A stretch of DNA of 64,000 nucleotides from Pseudoalteromonas arabiensis (GCF_001550155.1 NZ_LRUF01000026.1:62001-126000), one strand, 5' to 3'. Counted from the first letter of the stretch, positions 1 through 9,660 are shown. Notes: generated from the sequence alone by a model not told the origin. A program made the numbers and translations.

Positions 1-2
1 CT

Positions 3-3000
3 AAAGGCTTTATTGTTTACAGTAAAGATGGTGATATTAAACATTATGGTGATACTAACCTAAGTGCTGATAGTGATGCCTATATTACTCCTGCTCCTTA
101 TAAGCGCCTAGGTGCGCACTCGTGGATGTTGAAGCAAGTTTCTGATATTCATGGAAATAAAATAAAATATCACTATATAAATAATATATTAAATGGCGAA
201 AACTTATTAAATAAAATAACTTATGGACAAGTAAGTATATCTCTTGATTACACCAAGAGTAATTCTCAGCACTTTGGTTTTCAATTTGGTGGCATCGTTG
301 CAAGCACAAAGCGGATAAAAGGCATTGAAGTTACGCGTGGTGGTGAAGCATTACGTTATTATGCGGTGAATAGCGATGGCTCAAAGAAAGATTATATAGA
401 TACAATTCAAGAGTGTACTTCAAGTGCGGCTGATAAATCATGTAAACCATCTACTAAATTTTCATATCATAAAAATACAAGTGATGTATCGTTTGTAAAT
501 GGAGACAATGTTTCAAGTAAGTTAAGAACAACTACTTTGTTTGCAGATTTTAATGGTGATGGAAAATCTGATGTTGTATATACAGACAAACTAGGAAAAG
601 TATTAACGGTTAAAATTACTGGGGGCGACTCAGATATAATAACTAGTTCGCTTACAAATGCATCTGCTTTTAAGCTTACTGATTTTAACGGTGATGGATA
701 TACAGATATTCTCTATGCGCAGGACAATAAATGGTACGCCAAAGCTTATCAGCCAGCTAAAGTTTCTCGGGAAGAACTCGATTGTGAAGATCTTTATCAA
801 TATAGATCAAGAGAGTTAAGATATAGAGAACCATGTACACCAATAGAGTATACAGAAACACTTTCGTTCAGTAATCGATTGGATCTTGGCATTACCTATA
901 GCCCCAAGAAAACTCCTCTAGCTGATGCAAATGGCGATGGGCTAAGCGATTGGATCTTCTTTCAAGGTTTTGGAGTTAAGTTTAAAGCGAATATAGAAGC
1001 TGATAATAGTATTGGTCGAGCTTTTTCATCAAACAATGAAATATTGTATACATTTGCAAAAAGTGATTTCCCCGCAGATATACCAGTATGCACATCTAAT
1101 CAAAAGACTTTAGAAGGTTTTAGTACACAAAGTGCAGATATAAATGGTGATGGTGTCTCTGATTTTATTTTAAAATTAATTAATACTCCTAGGCATTATA
1201 CAAACAATCATCCGGCATGCGGACCAAAAGAATACCGTTACAAATTGCTTTTAAGTAAAGGCTCAGCAGATTATCAACAATACGATGTTGAAATGGATGG
1301 TGTTAATGACTTGCGTTTTATCGATTTAAATGCCGATGGGTTAAATGATCTCGTTTATATTAAAGCAAATAAATGGAAGTACCGTTTATCAACAGGTGAT
1401 CCTACGAATCCATTACTGGGCGAGCTAGATGTACCTAATATACCCTCAAGCCTTGCGGAAGCTGACTTTAGAGGTAATGTACATTTTACCGACCTAAATA
1501 ATGACAATATTACTGATATTGTTGCTTTTCAGAAGGTGTCTGTTCAAATAAGGGCTGGGTTTTGTCGTAAAATACGAGGTGATGGTCAAGAGCCTTATTT
1601 TGGTGCTAATCAAACATCACAAAACGCAGGACAATGTAGGTTTGATGAAGTATGGGTTGAACCTCTGACCGTGGCCGGCGCTCAATTAAAGTATTGGCTT
1701 GGTAATCGCACTTCTGCAACTGAGTTATCCTATACTGAAGTTGCTCTAGAAGAAAGTGGACGTATCGGTATTGACCATTCCATCAAAGTTGCAGACATTA
1801 ATGGTGATGGCCTAGTCGATATACTTACAAGCAGCTCAAAGCTTGATGTTAATGCTGTTTGGAATACATATAAAAACACACTCAACAATAACAATCTTGC
1901 TGTCAATAAATTACACACAGTCGAAAATGGTTTTGGTGTGAAAACCAATATTTCATACAAACCACTACATGACGCTACTGTCTATAAACATTTACCTGCA
2001 TTTAATACTTTAGGTAAAGTGAATGCTGATTTCTATTCACCAAAATCAGGTATGTGGTTGGTTAATAAAGTTGAAACAGATAGCAATGTGGAGAATGGAA
2101 TCACTGAAAAAGTCGCAGTTGAGTATTTATATGCGGGAATGAAAATCCACAAGCAAGGCAGAGGACCACAAGGGTTTTATCAAGTTACTTCCAAAGATTT
2201 ACAAACAGACATAACCACGACTACTCAATATCACCAAGCATGGCCACTAACAGGGCGACCTGAGTGGACTAAAGCTTATGTAGGAGATGAGTTAATAACT
2301 GAAGCTGAAAGTACTTGGCAAGTAACTGAAACCGAGCAGGGAAATATACATGTTTTCCTTGAATCAAATACTGAACAAGGTTGGCAAATTGGTAGTGACG
2401 GTGTTAGACGTTTTACGGGTCGCAAAGTCACAGAAAACCAATATGATACAGGCATCGCATCTAAGTGGGGGAATTTGACCCAAACTGAGCTGAAAACTTA
2501 CTCTACTATGAGTGGCTCAAGTAGTGGCTTAGTGCATAAAACAGTAAATGTAAATACATACTTTAATGATGAAGATTCATTACGTTATGGTAGGTTAAAA
2601 TCAAGCACTGTTGAGCAAATTCAATATGCTGTTGCAAATGAGCAACAAGCATCTACCGTGAAGCGAAAAACTGAATTTACATACTTAGCTAACCTTATGC
2701 TAGATACAGAAACTGTTGCGGGAGACTGTATTACCTCAGTTAATTTTGCTACGAGAGCAGCCACAAATCACTGTGATGTTAGTAATCAATACGTCAAACA
2801 ATATTCTTATGATGCGTTTGGTAATACAACAAGAGTAAGTGTTACATCTGGTGGTGAAACACGAACTACTAAAACTGAATATGACGCCACAGGAGAATTT
2901 GTAATATCAAAAAGTAACGCCTTAGGGGACACTGAGCATTACTTATACAACGGCCAACAGTCACCTTGGGGAGTTATTTATAGCACAACTGTTACGGGCC

Positions 3001-6000
3001 CAAATGGTCTTGCAACAACGACTCGATTTAACCGCTGGGGTGAGTCATACCAGACTCTGTACGCTGATGGAAACGAAAAAAACACATTCACAAGTTTATG
3101 TGGTTCATCTACGTTATGCGCCGGTGTAAAAGGATATTACTATAACTCACTCTCTGAGTCAGGTATGCCAACCACCTACAGTGTTTATGATAAATTTGGA
3201 CGAAATGTTAGAAATACCAGTGTCTTAGTTGATGGTAGTACGGTATATGAAGATATAGTTTATGATAAGCAGAACAATCCGATTAAAAAGTCTCTGCCGT
3301 ATAAAGTTGGTGACACGGTACAATACACTGAGTTTCAATACGATACTTTTAGCCGCCTGAAAAAAAGTATTCTAGCGCACGGTAAAACGACTTCTGTCTC
3401 CTATAGAGGCCGTGTAACTACAACAGCCGATCATGGTGGCACCTATAGTGGCGTGTACAGAAGTACATTCTATCGTGATGAAAAGCTGGATTGGCTAGGA
3501 CGAACACTATACACAACTGATCCCTATAAATCGCAAAATAGTAACACTAACCGTGTTGTGTTTTCATACAATGCTTTTGGTGATGTAGTGAAAACGACCA
3601 ATAAGGTTTATAACACTGCTCGAAACTCATTTGAAGAAACAGCGACACACACATATTACGACCGTTATGGCCGAAAAATAAAAGTATCAGATCCTACAAA
3701 AGGGACATGGAAAACTTATTATAACGGCTTTAATGAAGTGATCCGCGAGTTAAATGCGCGAGGAGAGATAAAGTATAATCAATATGATGTTTTGGGCCGA
3801 TTAATTCGCTCTCAACAACGTGATAAAGCGAGTAATGGCGCACTAGTGCATTGCAATGTCTATGGGACGAGTAAAAATGAAAGGAACATAGGGAAGCTCA
3901 CCAACACATATCAATTTAGAGTAGCGACTAATAATGCGAGTCAATCTTGTCATAGTTTAATCACTCAAAATAATGCCAGTGTAAGTAAAACATTTAGCTT
4001 TGATGACTTAGGCCGTCCTGAACAACAAAGCATAAAAAATGCAGGTGGTACGTTTAAGACTGTGACGGCTTATAATAATTTTGGGCAACCAAGCTCTGTA
4101 GCACTACCTAATGGTATGATGGTTAATACTCATTATCGTTATGGTCAAGCCTATAGCACTTATAACAGTTTAACTGGCATGTTGCTAAGCCGAATAGATG
4201 CTGTCAATGCGCAAGGGCAAGTTACCAAGCAAACATTAGCGGGCAATGTTACTCGCGATCAATCATTTGATGATAGCACTGGCTTTATCACGAGTATTAG
4301 CGTTAAAAATACCCAACAAACCTTATACAGTGTTAGCTATAAGCACGATATTCGCGGTACTACATCACAACGCGATAGTCATTATTATGAACCAGGCTAT
4401 ACAAATGATTCAATCCAATTCTTGGAAGAGTTTAGCTATGAAGATAATGGCTTGCAAAGGCTTACTGGCCGTGCAGTAACAAATACTGTAACACGCTACA
4501 ACACAGCTGTACGGCTAGATAACCAAACTTATACATATGATGCTTACGGTAATATTAAAACAAATAGCAACACAGGGACTTATAACTATACCAATGCCGC
4601 CAATCCTTACCAACTAACGGGTATTTCAGGGAGAAATGGCAAGCGTAATTATACAATGAGTTATGATGACCATGGGAATATTTATAACGATGGTCAGCGT
4701 CGGTTTGACTACACACAATTTGATAAACCTTATAAAATTACTAAAAGTTCAACAACGTATACCGAGTTTAAATATGACGAGCAAGGCAGTCGTTATTATC
4801 GTAAAGATGTACGTAATATCAATGGTGCACAACAAACTAAACAGACTTATTATGTAGGTAAAGCTTATGAGTTAACTCGCCGCTCCGGTGGTAAAGACTC
4901 ACAGGGATCACAATTGCCAGATCAAATAGAACATCGTTGGTATGTCGGTGGTGTAGTACTGAGTCAAATTGAAGGACAAGCACAAAAAGTACAAGTAGCT
5001 CATACAGATATGCTTGGTTCTACAGTACTTATTACAGATCATCAAGGTAAAGGTATTGGTCAGTATATTTATGATCCGTGGGGCAAACAGCAACAAGTTT
5101 ATACAAGTCAAGCGCTAACTAATAGTGCTATGTTATTGTCGCAAATGCGCAGTTTTACTGGCCACGAACAAATGGATGAGCTGGAAGTCATCCATATGAA
5201 TGGGCGAATTTACGATGCCAACATAGGCCGTTTTTTACAAGCAGATCCATTTTTACAGTTCCCTAATTTAACGCAAAGCCATAACCGCTATAGTTATGTG
5301 TTAAATAACCCTCTGACTTATAACGACCCCAGCGGCTATTTCCTGAAAAAGTTGCTGAAAGTAACAGGGCTTTCTTCAATACTTAAAGCCATTGCCAGTA
5401 TTCCTATATTAGATGCAGCCGTAAGTATAGTGATAGGGGTTTATGCACCTTGGGCATTACCGTTATATCAAAGTTTAAAAACCTATGCAGTTACAGGTAG
5501 CTTTGGTGCAGCGTTGAAATCTTATGTAATTTCATATGCGACGGTAGGGGTGTCTCAATATATCGGTGCCAGCTTAGATTTTTCAGCTGGGGGCCTGGAT
5601 GCTGTTGCGAATGTAGCTGCTCACTCTGCTGTAGGGGGAGTCACTTCAGTGCTTCAAGGTGGCAAATTTGGGCATGGGTTTGTTAGTTCTTTAGTTACCA
5701 CGAGTATGAAAGGGTTTATGAATCCAAAAACAGGTACTTATGCAGACGCAGTTAGAAGAACTGCGATTGCAGGGGTTGTTGGTGGCACGGTATCAAAACT
5801 GACGGGTGGCAAGTTTGCCAATGGTGCAGTCACCTCAGCAATGCAATGGTGGTATAATGCAGAAGGAGCCGCTGAATTTGCAAAGAGAAACCATGGTTCA
5901 ATTAATGCTATAAAAGATGAGTTACAGAATATAGGACGTTTAAATAGAAGCGCAGTAACAAGAGATGAAGCGAGATTAAGGTTGGCAACTTTGGAAGAAA

Positions 6001-6356
6001 TACTTAACGGAAGAGAGTATTCTGGTAAAGAGCTTTCAGTTAAAATGAGTAGAAATCGATCTAGAATAAATTTCGCAGTAACAGAAATTCAAAGTGGAGT
6101 TAACCAAGGTTTTCTTTCTACTGCACTCGAAACTACCTCCGGTCTTGTAGTTAACAAGCACACTGATTTTTTTGGTGCTATAGGTAAAACAGTAAGTGGA
6201 ATGATAATCGGTAATACACAAGCTGTTATAGGTGTCGTATCTTTATCTGGCACTGGGAATAATAGTAATCAATTTAAAGCTAGTTTTAATGAGGCGATGT
6301 CAAGCAATACTGCACAACTTATTTCTTATGAGCTAAATAGAAGAGTTTCAAATTAA
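3..6356 (+). CDS. Rhs/SpvB-type polymorphic toxin (5' end outside the window)
   Basis: The frame is open from base 3, so the gene begins upstream of the window and the ATG at 126 is internal. Visible order: seven DxNxDGxxD FG-GAP/VCBS-like calcium-binding motifs between about 540 and 1830 (e.g. DFNGDGKSD, DINGDGVSD); a TcdB/SpvB-like middle segment (about 1920-2340); many YD repeats (YDAFGN, YDKFGR, YDRYGR, YDVLGR) from about 2800 to 5090; and the RHS core end with GRFLQADP near 5230 and NPLTYNDPSGYF near 5310-5340. Everything after the DPSG motif (about 337 residues) is the variable C-terminus: a hydrophobic, glycine-rich pretoxin part shared with a second copy at 8785-9156, then a unique tip (5864-6356, about 163 residues) that I do not recognise. 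By family knowledge the YD shell encloses and delivers the C-terminal toxin. The gene is followed after 14 bases by its probable immunity gene. The first part of the protein and its secretion signal are not visible. Confidence 0.9.
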   Translation, partial: KGFIVYSKDGDIKHYGDTNLSADSDAYITPAPYKRLGAHSWMLKQVSDIHGNKIKYHYINNILNGENLLNKITYGQVSISLDYTKSNSQHFGFQFGGIVASTKRIKGIEVTRGGEALRYYAVNSDGSKKDYIDTIQECTSSAADKSCKPSTKFSYHKNTSDVSFVNGDNVSSKLRTTTLFADFNGDGKSDVVYTDKLGKVLTVKITGGDSDIITSSLTNASAFKLTDFNGDGYTDILYAQDNKWYAKAYQPAKVSREELDCEDLYQYRSRELRYREPCTPIEYTETLSFSNRLDLGITYSPKKTPLADANGDGLSDWIFFQGFGVKFKANIEADNSIGRAFSSNNEILYTFAKSDFPADIPVCTSNQKTLEGFSTQSADINGDGVSDFILKLINTPRHYTNNHPACGPKEYRYKLLLSKGSADYQQYDVEMDGVNDLRFIDLNADGLNDLVYIKANKWKYRLSTGDPTNPLLGELDVPNIPSSLAEADFRGNVHFTDLNNDNITDIVAFQKVSVQIRAGFCRKIRGDGQEPYFGANQTSQNAGQCRFDEVWVEPLTVAGAQLKYWLGNRTSATELSYTEVALEESGRIGIDHSIKVADINGDGLVDILTSSSKLDVNAVWNTYKNTLNNNNLAVNKLHTVENGFGVKTNISYKPLHDATVYKHLPAFNTLGKVNADFYSPKSGMWLVNKVETDSNVENGITEKVAVEYLYAGMKIHKQGRGPQGFYQVTSKDLQTDITTTTQYHQAWPLTGRPEWTKAYVGDELITEAESTWQVTETEQGNIHVFLESNTEQGWQIGSDGVRRFTGRKVTENQYDTGIASKWGNLTQTELKTYSTMSGSSSGLVHKTVNVNTYFNDEDSLRYGRLKSSTVEQIQYAVANEQQASTVKRKTEFTYLANLMLDTETVAGDCITSVNFATRAATNHCDVSNQYVKQYSYDAFGNTTRVSVTSGGETRTTKTEYDATGEFVISKSNALGDTEHYLYNGQQSPWGVIYSTTVTGPNGLATTTRFNRWGESYQTLYADGNEKNTFTSLCGSSTLCAGVKGYYYNSLSESGMPTTYSVYDKFGRNVRNTSVLVDGSTVYEDIVYDKQNNPIKKSLPYKVGDTVQYTEFQYDTFSRLKKSILAHGKTTSVSYRGRVTTTADHGGTYSGVYRSTFYRDEKLDWLGRTLYTTDPYKSQNSNTNRVVFSYNAFGDVVKTTNKVYNTARNSFEETATHTYYDRYGRKIKVSDPTKGTWKTYYNGFNEVIRELNARGEIKYNQYDVLGRLIRSQQRDKASNGALVHCNVYGTSKNERNIGKLTNTYQFRVATNNASQSCHSLITQNNASVSKTFSFDDLGRPEQQSIKNAGGTFKTVTAYNNFGQPSSVALPNGMMVNTHYRYGQAYSTYNSLTGMLLSRIDAVNAQGQVTKQTLAGNVTRDQSFDDSTGFITSISVKNTQQTLYSVSYKHDIRGTTSQRDSHYYEPGYTNDSIQFLEEFSYEDNGLQRLTGRAVTNTVTRYNTAVRLDNQTYTYDAYGNIKTNSNTGTYNYTNAANPYQLTGISGRNGKRNYTMSYDDHGNIYNDGQRRFDYTQFDKPYKITKSSTTYTEFKYDEQGSRYYRKDVRNINGAQQTKQTYYVGKAYELTRRSGGKDSQGSQLPDQIEHRWYVGGVVLSQIEGQAQKVQVAHTDMLGSTVLITDHQGKGIGQYIYDPWGKQQQVYTSQALTNSAMLLSQMRSFTGHEQMDELEVIHMNGRIYDANIGRFLQADPFLQFPNLTQSHNRYSYVLNNPLTYNDPSGYFLKKLLKVTGLSSILKAIASIPILDAAVSIVIGVYAPWALPLYQSLKTYAVTGSFGAALKSYVISYATVGVSQYIGASLDFSAGGLDAVANVAAHSAVGGVTSVLQGGKFGHGFVSSLVTTSMKGFMNPKTGTYADAVRRTAIAGVVGGTVSKLTGGKFANGAVTSAMQWWYNAEGAAEFAKRNHGSINAIKDELQNIGRLNRSAVTRDEARLRLATLEEILNGREYSGKELSVKMSRNRSRINFAVTEIQSGVNQGFLSTALETTSGLVVNKHTDFFGAIGKTVSGMIIGNTQAVIGVVSLSGTGNNSNQFKASFNEAMSSNTAQLISYELNRRVSN
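5491..5863 (+). repeat. Direct repeat A, copy 1 (Rhs pretoxin segment)
   Basis: This stretch of the main Rhs gene recurs at 8785-9156. The last 215 bases or so differ by a single base (C to T in the GCAGTCAC/GCAGTCAT position); the first part is less alike around 5570-5640 and the second copy has lost one base. The match ends abruptly at the codon where the unique toxin tip begins (GCAGA|A against GCAGA|G). Confidence 0.92.
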
Positions 6357-6964
6357 ATGATGGAGATACAATGAAAAATATTATTTTTATTTTTTTATTC
6401 CAAAGTAGCGTATGTATGTCGATGCAACCTATCTCTGAATATTGTGAAGACTCTAACTTGTTAAGCAGCTTTGCTGGTGATACCTTTGCAGCAACAAATT
6501 GCTTGGCTTATGGGTTTAATGCGGAGAATGCGTACTTTTCTAAAAGTCGTAATACAAGTATTAGATTTGATAAAATCAAGCCTGCAATTGATACATTTGT
6601 CAAAATTGTCAATACCGCTGGAGGGTCATCCTTTGACAAACAAGAAGCTTTTTATAAATACGTTGGGGAAATAGATAGTTTCTCAGTGCCTCTATTTGCG
6701 AGCTATGATGAATTCGAAGATGCTAAAGCTTCATTAGTATTTTCGGTTAACTATACAACAAGTTGTAACATATCAGTGTTAGATTACAGTGGAGGTGATA
6801 AATTTATGATTGGGTATAAACTTAATCGAATGACTGATGAAGGTAAGTATAACTATGATTATTTGCATATAGAGCTCCCTGAAGAAGCAAAAATAAATAA
6901 AGCAGACAGTGACGGTTTAATCGATGCTTTTTGTCATAATGATCTAAGTTTCAAAAGGAAATAA
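6275..6964 (+). repeat. Direct repeat B, copy 1 (toxin end plus immunity gene)
   Basis: The last 80 or so bases of the Rhs tip, the spacer with the ribosome-binding region and the whole immunity gene recur, diverged, at 10273-10969. The end of the toxin and the spacer are nearly identical; the immunity genes are clear paralogues. Confidence 0.88.
6371..6964 (+). CDS. probable exported immunity protein for the Rhs tip
   Basis: 197 residues, starting 14 bases after the Rhs stop codon with GGAGA at a sensible distance. The N-terminus (MKNIIFIFLFQSSVCMS) is a short hydrophobic signal sequence, so the protein is probably exported; mature cysteines (C25, C43, C129, C188) could pair. I recognise no family. 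Its role is inferred from position: small genes directly after an Rhs C-terminal tip normally encode the protein that protects the producer from that tip. An export signal would imply that the toxin is met in the periplasm or membrane. A second, paralogous copy lies at 10415-10969 behind a remnant of the same toxin end, which supports the toxin-immunity pairing. Confidence 0.65.
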   Translation: MKNIIFIFLFQSSVCMSMQPISEYCEDSNLLSSFAGDTFAATNCLAYGFNAENAYFSKSRNTSIRFDKIKPAIDTFVKIVNTAGGSSFDKQEAFYKYVGEIDSFSVPLFASYDEFEDAKASLVFSVNYTTSCNISVLDYSGGDKFMIGYKLNRMTDEGKYNYDYLHIELPEEAKINKADSDGLIDAFCHNDLSFKRK

Positions 6965-7285
6965 TAATTGGCATGATTTTATATATGTTAAAGTAATTGA
7001 TGATGTTTTTATAATGATAAGAAAAGTGACTCCATTAGAAAATGCAGGGTAAGTATGGAGCTCTATTTTATCGGTTTTTAAGCTGAAAACCGAATGTTAT
7101 CACTTTTAAGCTTAATTTAAATATGGCTGCCCGTGTAGTAATGATGTTGATTAGTGGAATAAAACGAACAGCTCGAGTTTTACTTATTACCATTTTTAAA
7201 TAAAGCTAAAGGTTGGCGTGGTAACTTGTATTATCTTTACTTCAAAATATGTTAGGTATTGACCTGATTTTATAAGGATATTTTA
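6965..7285. other. intergenic, 321 bp, A+T rich
   Basis: No open frame that I can support. One hairpin with arms CGGTTTT (7072-7078) and AAAACCG (7086-7092) is present but without a clear T tract after it. The rest is A+T rich and may be debris of former toxin modules; I could not match it to anything else in the window. Confidence 0.4.
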
Positions 7286-7640
7286 ATGAAAATTTTATTA
7301 TTATGTTTAGTGCTTTTATTGACAGTAAAATAAACAGAAGCAAAGTACATTACGGAATTAAACGGTAAGGGCGTTTTAATAGAAAGAGTATTTGTACATG
7401 AAAGTGGCGCAATATCAATTTACATTGCTGGAGACTTGAAAAATTTAGATAATTGTACAGCTACTTTTAGGGTATATATACCACCTACAGCGACTGCAAA
7501 AGATGAAATGCTATCACTCGCTTTATTTGCATATGCCTCTGGGAAACCTGTTGGATTTCATGGTTCTGGGTGTAGTACTACATCATTTTTGGGGGGGGAC
7601 TCAAGATGTTCCTGTAGTCAATAATATGTGGGTTCATTAA
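7286..7640 (+). pseudogene. broken small secreted-protein gene
   Basis: ATG at 7286, preceded by AAGGA, opens a signal-peptide-like sequence (MKILLLCLVLLLTVK) that is cut by an in-frame TAA at 7331. The same frame then stays open to 7624 and reads like a real protein, with the only later start at 7436. Near the end there is a run of eight G (7591-7598). In the present frame the protein ends just after it; losing one base there would continue into GTQDVPVVNNMWVH and stop at 7640. A nonsense codon plus a likely frameshift point to a decayed gene. It sits between Rhs modules, so it could be an old immunity gene, but I do not recognise it. Confidence 0.55.
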
Positions 7641-7658
7641 ATCAACAGCATTTAAAAT

Positions 7659-7684
7659 CGGAGAAGTATAATTATACTTCTCCG
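7659..7684. repeat. 26-bp perfect palindrome
   Basis: Arms CGGAGAAGTATAA and TTATACTTCTCCG with no spacer. It follows the broken gene by 18 bases and overlaps the inferred left end of the IS630-type element. It could be a transcription terminator stem (no T tract follows on the plus strand) or a structure attractive to the element. Confidence 0.85.
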
Positions 7685-7697
7685 CATAAAGATTAAA

Positions 7698-8333
7698 TCA
7701 ATTTAATCCATTCCCGATTGACATTATCTTCACTCGAGATGGTATTGAAATAAAAGGATTCCATGCCTTTGAAACTTCATCAACAATCTCCTCATAGCCC
7801 GAAAACACTCTATTGGATAAACAGTGTTGTCGTATCCAGCTCCATACTTGCTCTATTGGGTTTAGCTCTGGTGAATAAGGGGGGAGCTTTATTAGCGTTA
7901 GGTTCTTAAATTCTGCAGCAGTATCATCTGTATGCCAGCCTGCACCATCTACTATCACGACAGCATGCCTTCCAACTGATGTGGCTTGTGATATCTGATG
8001 CATGTGCTGCGTCATCGCTTCTTTATTTACGAATGGGCTAACTAACGCCTCTGTTTGGCCTGTGGCTGGACATACTGCACCAAATAAATAGCCATACTCA
8101 AATTGCTGCTGTTTTACAATGCGTGGTCGAGTGCCTGTTTCAGCCCAAATGCGCGTCGTCGGATTTTGCTGGCCAAAGCGTGCTTCGTCCTGAAACCATA
8201 CGTCGATACGGTCAAGAGGAAGATGACCTGGTGTGTGAAGGATCGTTTCCAGTTGGAAGTTTTTTAAAAGCGTTTTGGCGCTGTAATGATTGTTTTGGGT
8301 GTTTAGAGCGACTTGTGATCCAACTAAAGCCAA
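7698..8333 (-). CDS. IS630-family transposase, catalytic part (ORF B)
   Basis: DDE transposase catalytic half. The three acidic residues are visible in FQDEARFGQ, VIVDGAGWHTD and PPYSPELNPIEQVW, the hallmark of IS630 transposases. The real product is probably a fusion with the upstream DNA-binding half: the two frames overlap, and a +1 shift (equivalent to dropping one A) at the A6 run at 8260-8265 would join ...QNAFKK to NFQLETILHTPGH. The first residues from the nominal start at 8333 are out of the real frame and probably not translated. Either the shift is used or the element is inactivated by one base. Confidence 0.85.
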   Translation of the reverse strand: MALVGSQVALNTQNNHYSAKTLLKNFQLETILHTPGHLPLDRIDVWFQDEARFGQQNPTTRIWAETGTRPRIVKQQQFEYGYLFGAVCPATGQTEALVSPFVNKEAMTQHMHQISQATSVGRHAVVIVDGAGWHTDDTAAEFKNLTLIKLPPYSPELNPIEQVWSWIRQHCLSNRVFSGYEEIVDEVSKAWNPFISIPSRVKIMSIGNGLN

Positions 8334-8724
8334 GTTGCTTTAGTATTTTATAGACATGATTTAAGTGGTAATGAACACCAAATTCAGTGTGAATGTAATG
8401 CACAATGTCTTCACCGGTAAGACGGCCACCACGACGTTCTGTGTTCGTGCGCTTTATAAATTCAGAGAGTTGCTCAAGCTGTCGCTGTTGCAATCTTGAT
8501 GGACGTCCCTGAATAGGCTTATTTTCTAAACCATCCAGCCCATATTCTAGGTAACTAGAAACCCATTTATTAACACTACTTCGTGCTGTGTTAAGACGTT
8601 TTGCAATATCGGTTCTGCTATTACCCTCATAAAATAATGACACTGCGAGCAATCGCATGCGCTTTCGTGCGTTTGGTTCTTTTCGAGAAAGCGTTAGAAG
8701 CTGTTCAGATAAGTTTGAATTCAA
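8212..8724 (-). CDS. IS630-family transposase, DNA-binding part (ORF A)
   Basis: The N-terminal half carries two helix-turn-helix segments: RTDIAKRLNTARSSVNKWVS (about residues 38-57) and a second winged-helix region with GRPSRL and GGRLTGEDIVHYIH. These are typical of IS630 transposases, which bind the terminal repeats. The last 15-20 residues (PTGNDPSHTRSSSS) lie past the A6 run and are out of the frame of the catalytic half, so the useful sequence stops near 8265. The start ATG lies 58 bases from the inferred right end. Confidence 0.82.
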   Translation of the reverse strand: MNSNLSEQLLTLSRKEPNARKRMRLLAVSLFYEGNSRTDIAKRLNTARSSVNKWVSSYLEYGLDGLENKPIQGRPSRLQQRQLEQLSEFIKRTNTERRGGRLTGEDIVHYIHTEFGVHYHLNHVYKILKQLGFSWITSRSKHPKQSLQRQNAFKKLPTGNDPSHTRSSSS

Positions 8725-8784
8725 TGTTATTAACCAGTGGTTTTATATAGCCTATATTAGATCAGATATTTAAGCGGAATGTTA

Positions 8785-9156
8785 TTACAGGTAGCTTTGG
8801 TGCAGCGTTAAAATCTTATGTAATTTCATATGCGACGGTAGGGGGTCTCAATATATTGGTGCCGAGTTAAATTTTGATCTTGGTGGGTGGACTGCTGTTC
8901 AAAATGTTGCAGCCCATGCTGCTGTAGGGGGAGTTACTTCAGTGCTTCAAGGTGGCAAATTTGGGCATGGGTTTGTTAGTTCTTTAGTTACCACGAGTAT
9001 GAAAGGGTTTATGAATCCAAAAACAGGTACTTATGCAGACGCAGTTAGAAGAACTGCGATTGCAGGGGTTGTTGGTGGCACGGTATCAAAACTGACGGGT
9101 GGCAAGTTTGCCAATGGTGCAGTCATCTCAGCAATGCAATGGTGGTATAATGCAGA
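8785..9156 (+). repeat. Direct repeat A, copy 2 (orphan Rhs pretoxin segment)
   Basis: Second copy of 5491-5863. A one-base deletion in the GGGGTGTCTC region (here GGGGGTCTC, near 8847) throws the frame into a TAA, so the segment cannot be read from its left edge. After about 8935 it is almost identical to the first copy. Confidence 0.9.
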
Positions 9157-9658
9157 GCAAGGTGGTGAGGTTGAGAAAAGGAAACGAGTTATGAAGCAGT
9201 TAGGTTCACTAAGGGATAAACTAAGAAGTATTAACCCTAATAGTGATCTTGGTCGAGTTGAAATAGCAGTAGTAAAGAAAATGACTTTTGGAATCATTAG
9301 TCAAAAAGAGTTTAACAATATTGTTAATAGCCGCTCAATTGCGCAAGTTACAAGGTGGGAATTAGATAATTTTTTGACAGGAGCACTTGTTAGTGACTCT
9401 TTTCCTAAAGCGTTAGGTGCTGCAGATCCGACAAGTGCTCTTGCACAAGTCGGCTTGGTTTCAGATATTGTTTCGAGCGCTACTTCATCTTTTCCAATAG
9501 CCTACGGGACAGCTACACTTGGGGCTGTTATACAAATAAATACGATGTGGGATATTCAGTCAGTTCAAAGTTTTTATTGGTCTGAACCTACAAAATTTGA
9601 ACAAAGCTTCTCAGATAATAGGTTTTTATTGATTAACTCGCATTACTCAGGAAAGTAA
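8942..9658 (+). pseudogene. orphan Rhs toxin tip (silent cassette)
   Basis: An open frame of 238 codons, beginning at a GTG inside the Rhs pretoxin repeat and ending in a tip unrelated to that of the main gene (unique from 9157, about 166 residues, starting EQGGEVEKRKR). There is no YD-repeat shell, no RHS core motif and no recognisable start or ribosome-binding site; the part to its left is frameshifted and abuts an insertion sequence. It is best read as a displaced C-terminal tip that could be restored by recombination through repeat A. The tip has a charged helical N-terminal part and a hydrophobic stretch (SSFPIAYGTATLGAVIQI). I recognise no toxin family. Its immunity candidate follows after 2 bases. 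Confidence 0.72.
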
Positions 9659-9660
9659 AT

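Larger units (their letters stand above)
7677..8782 (-). mobile_element. IS630-family insertion sequence, about 1.1 kb
   Basis: Bounds are inferred. The transposase frames occupy 7698-8724. Imperfect terminal repeats can be aligned inward from a TA at 7675-7676 and from a TA at 8783-8784; 11 of 17 bases agree around the shared CCGC.TAAA core. TA duplication is what IS630/Tc1 elements produce. The right boundary is supported independently, since similarity to the main Rhs gene begins at 8785, immediately after that TA. The left boundary is less sure because it falls inside the palindrome at 7659-7684. Confidence 0.6.

Noticed and set aside
126..6356. ATG at 126 as the start of the Rhs gene
   Set aside because: The same frame is open to base 3 and reads like Rhs/SpvB sequence (SKDGDIKHYG), so the gene continues upstream of the window.
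8123..8353. Small plus-strand open frame inside the insertion sequence
   Set aside because: It is antisense to both transposase frames and has no start context.
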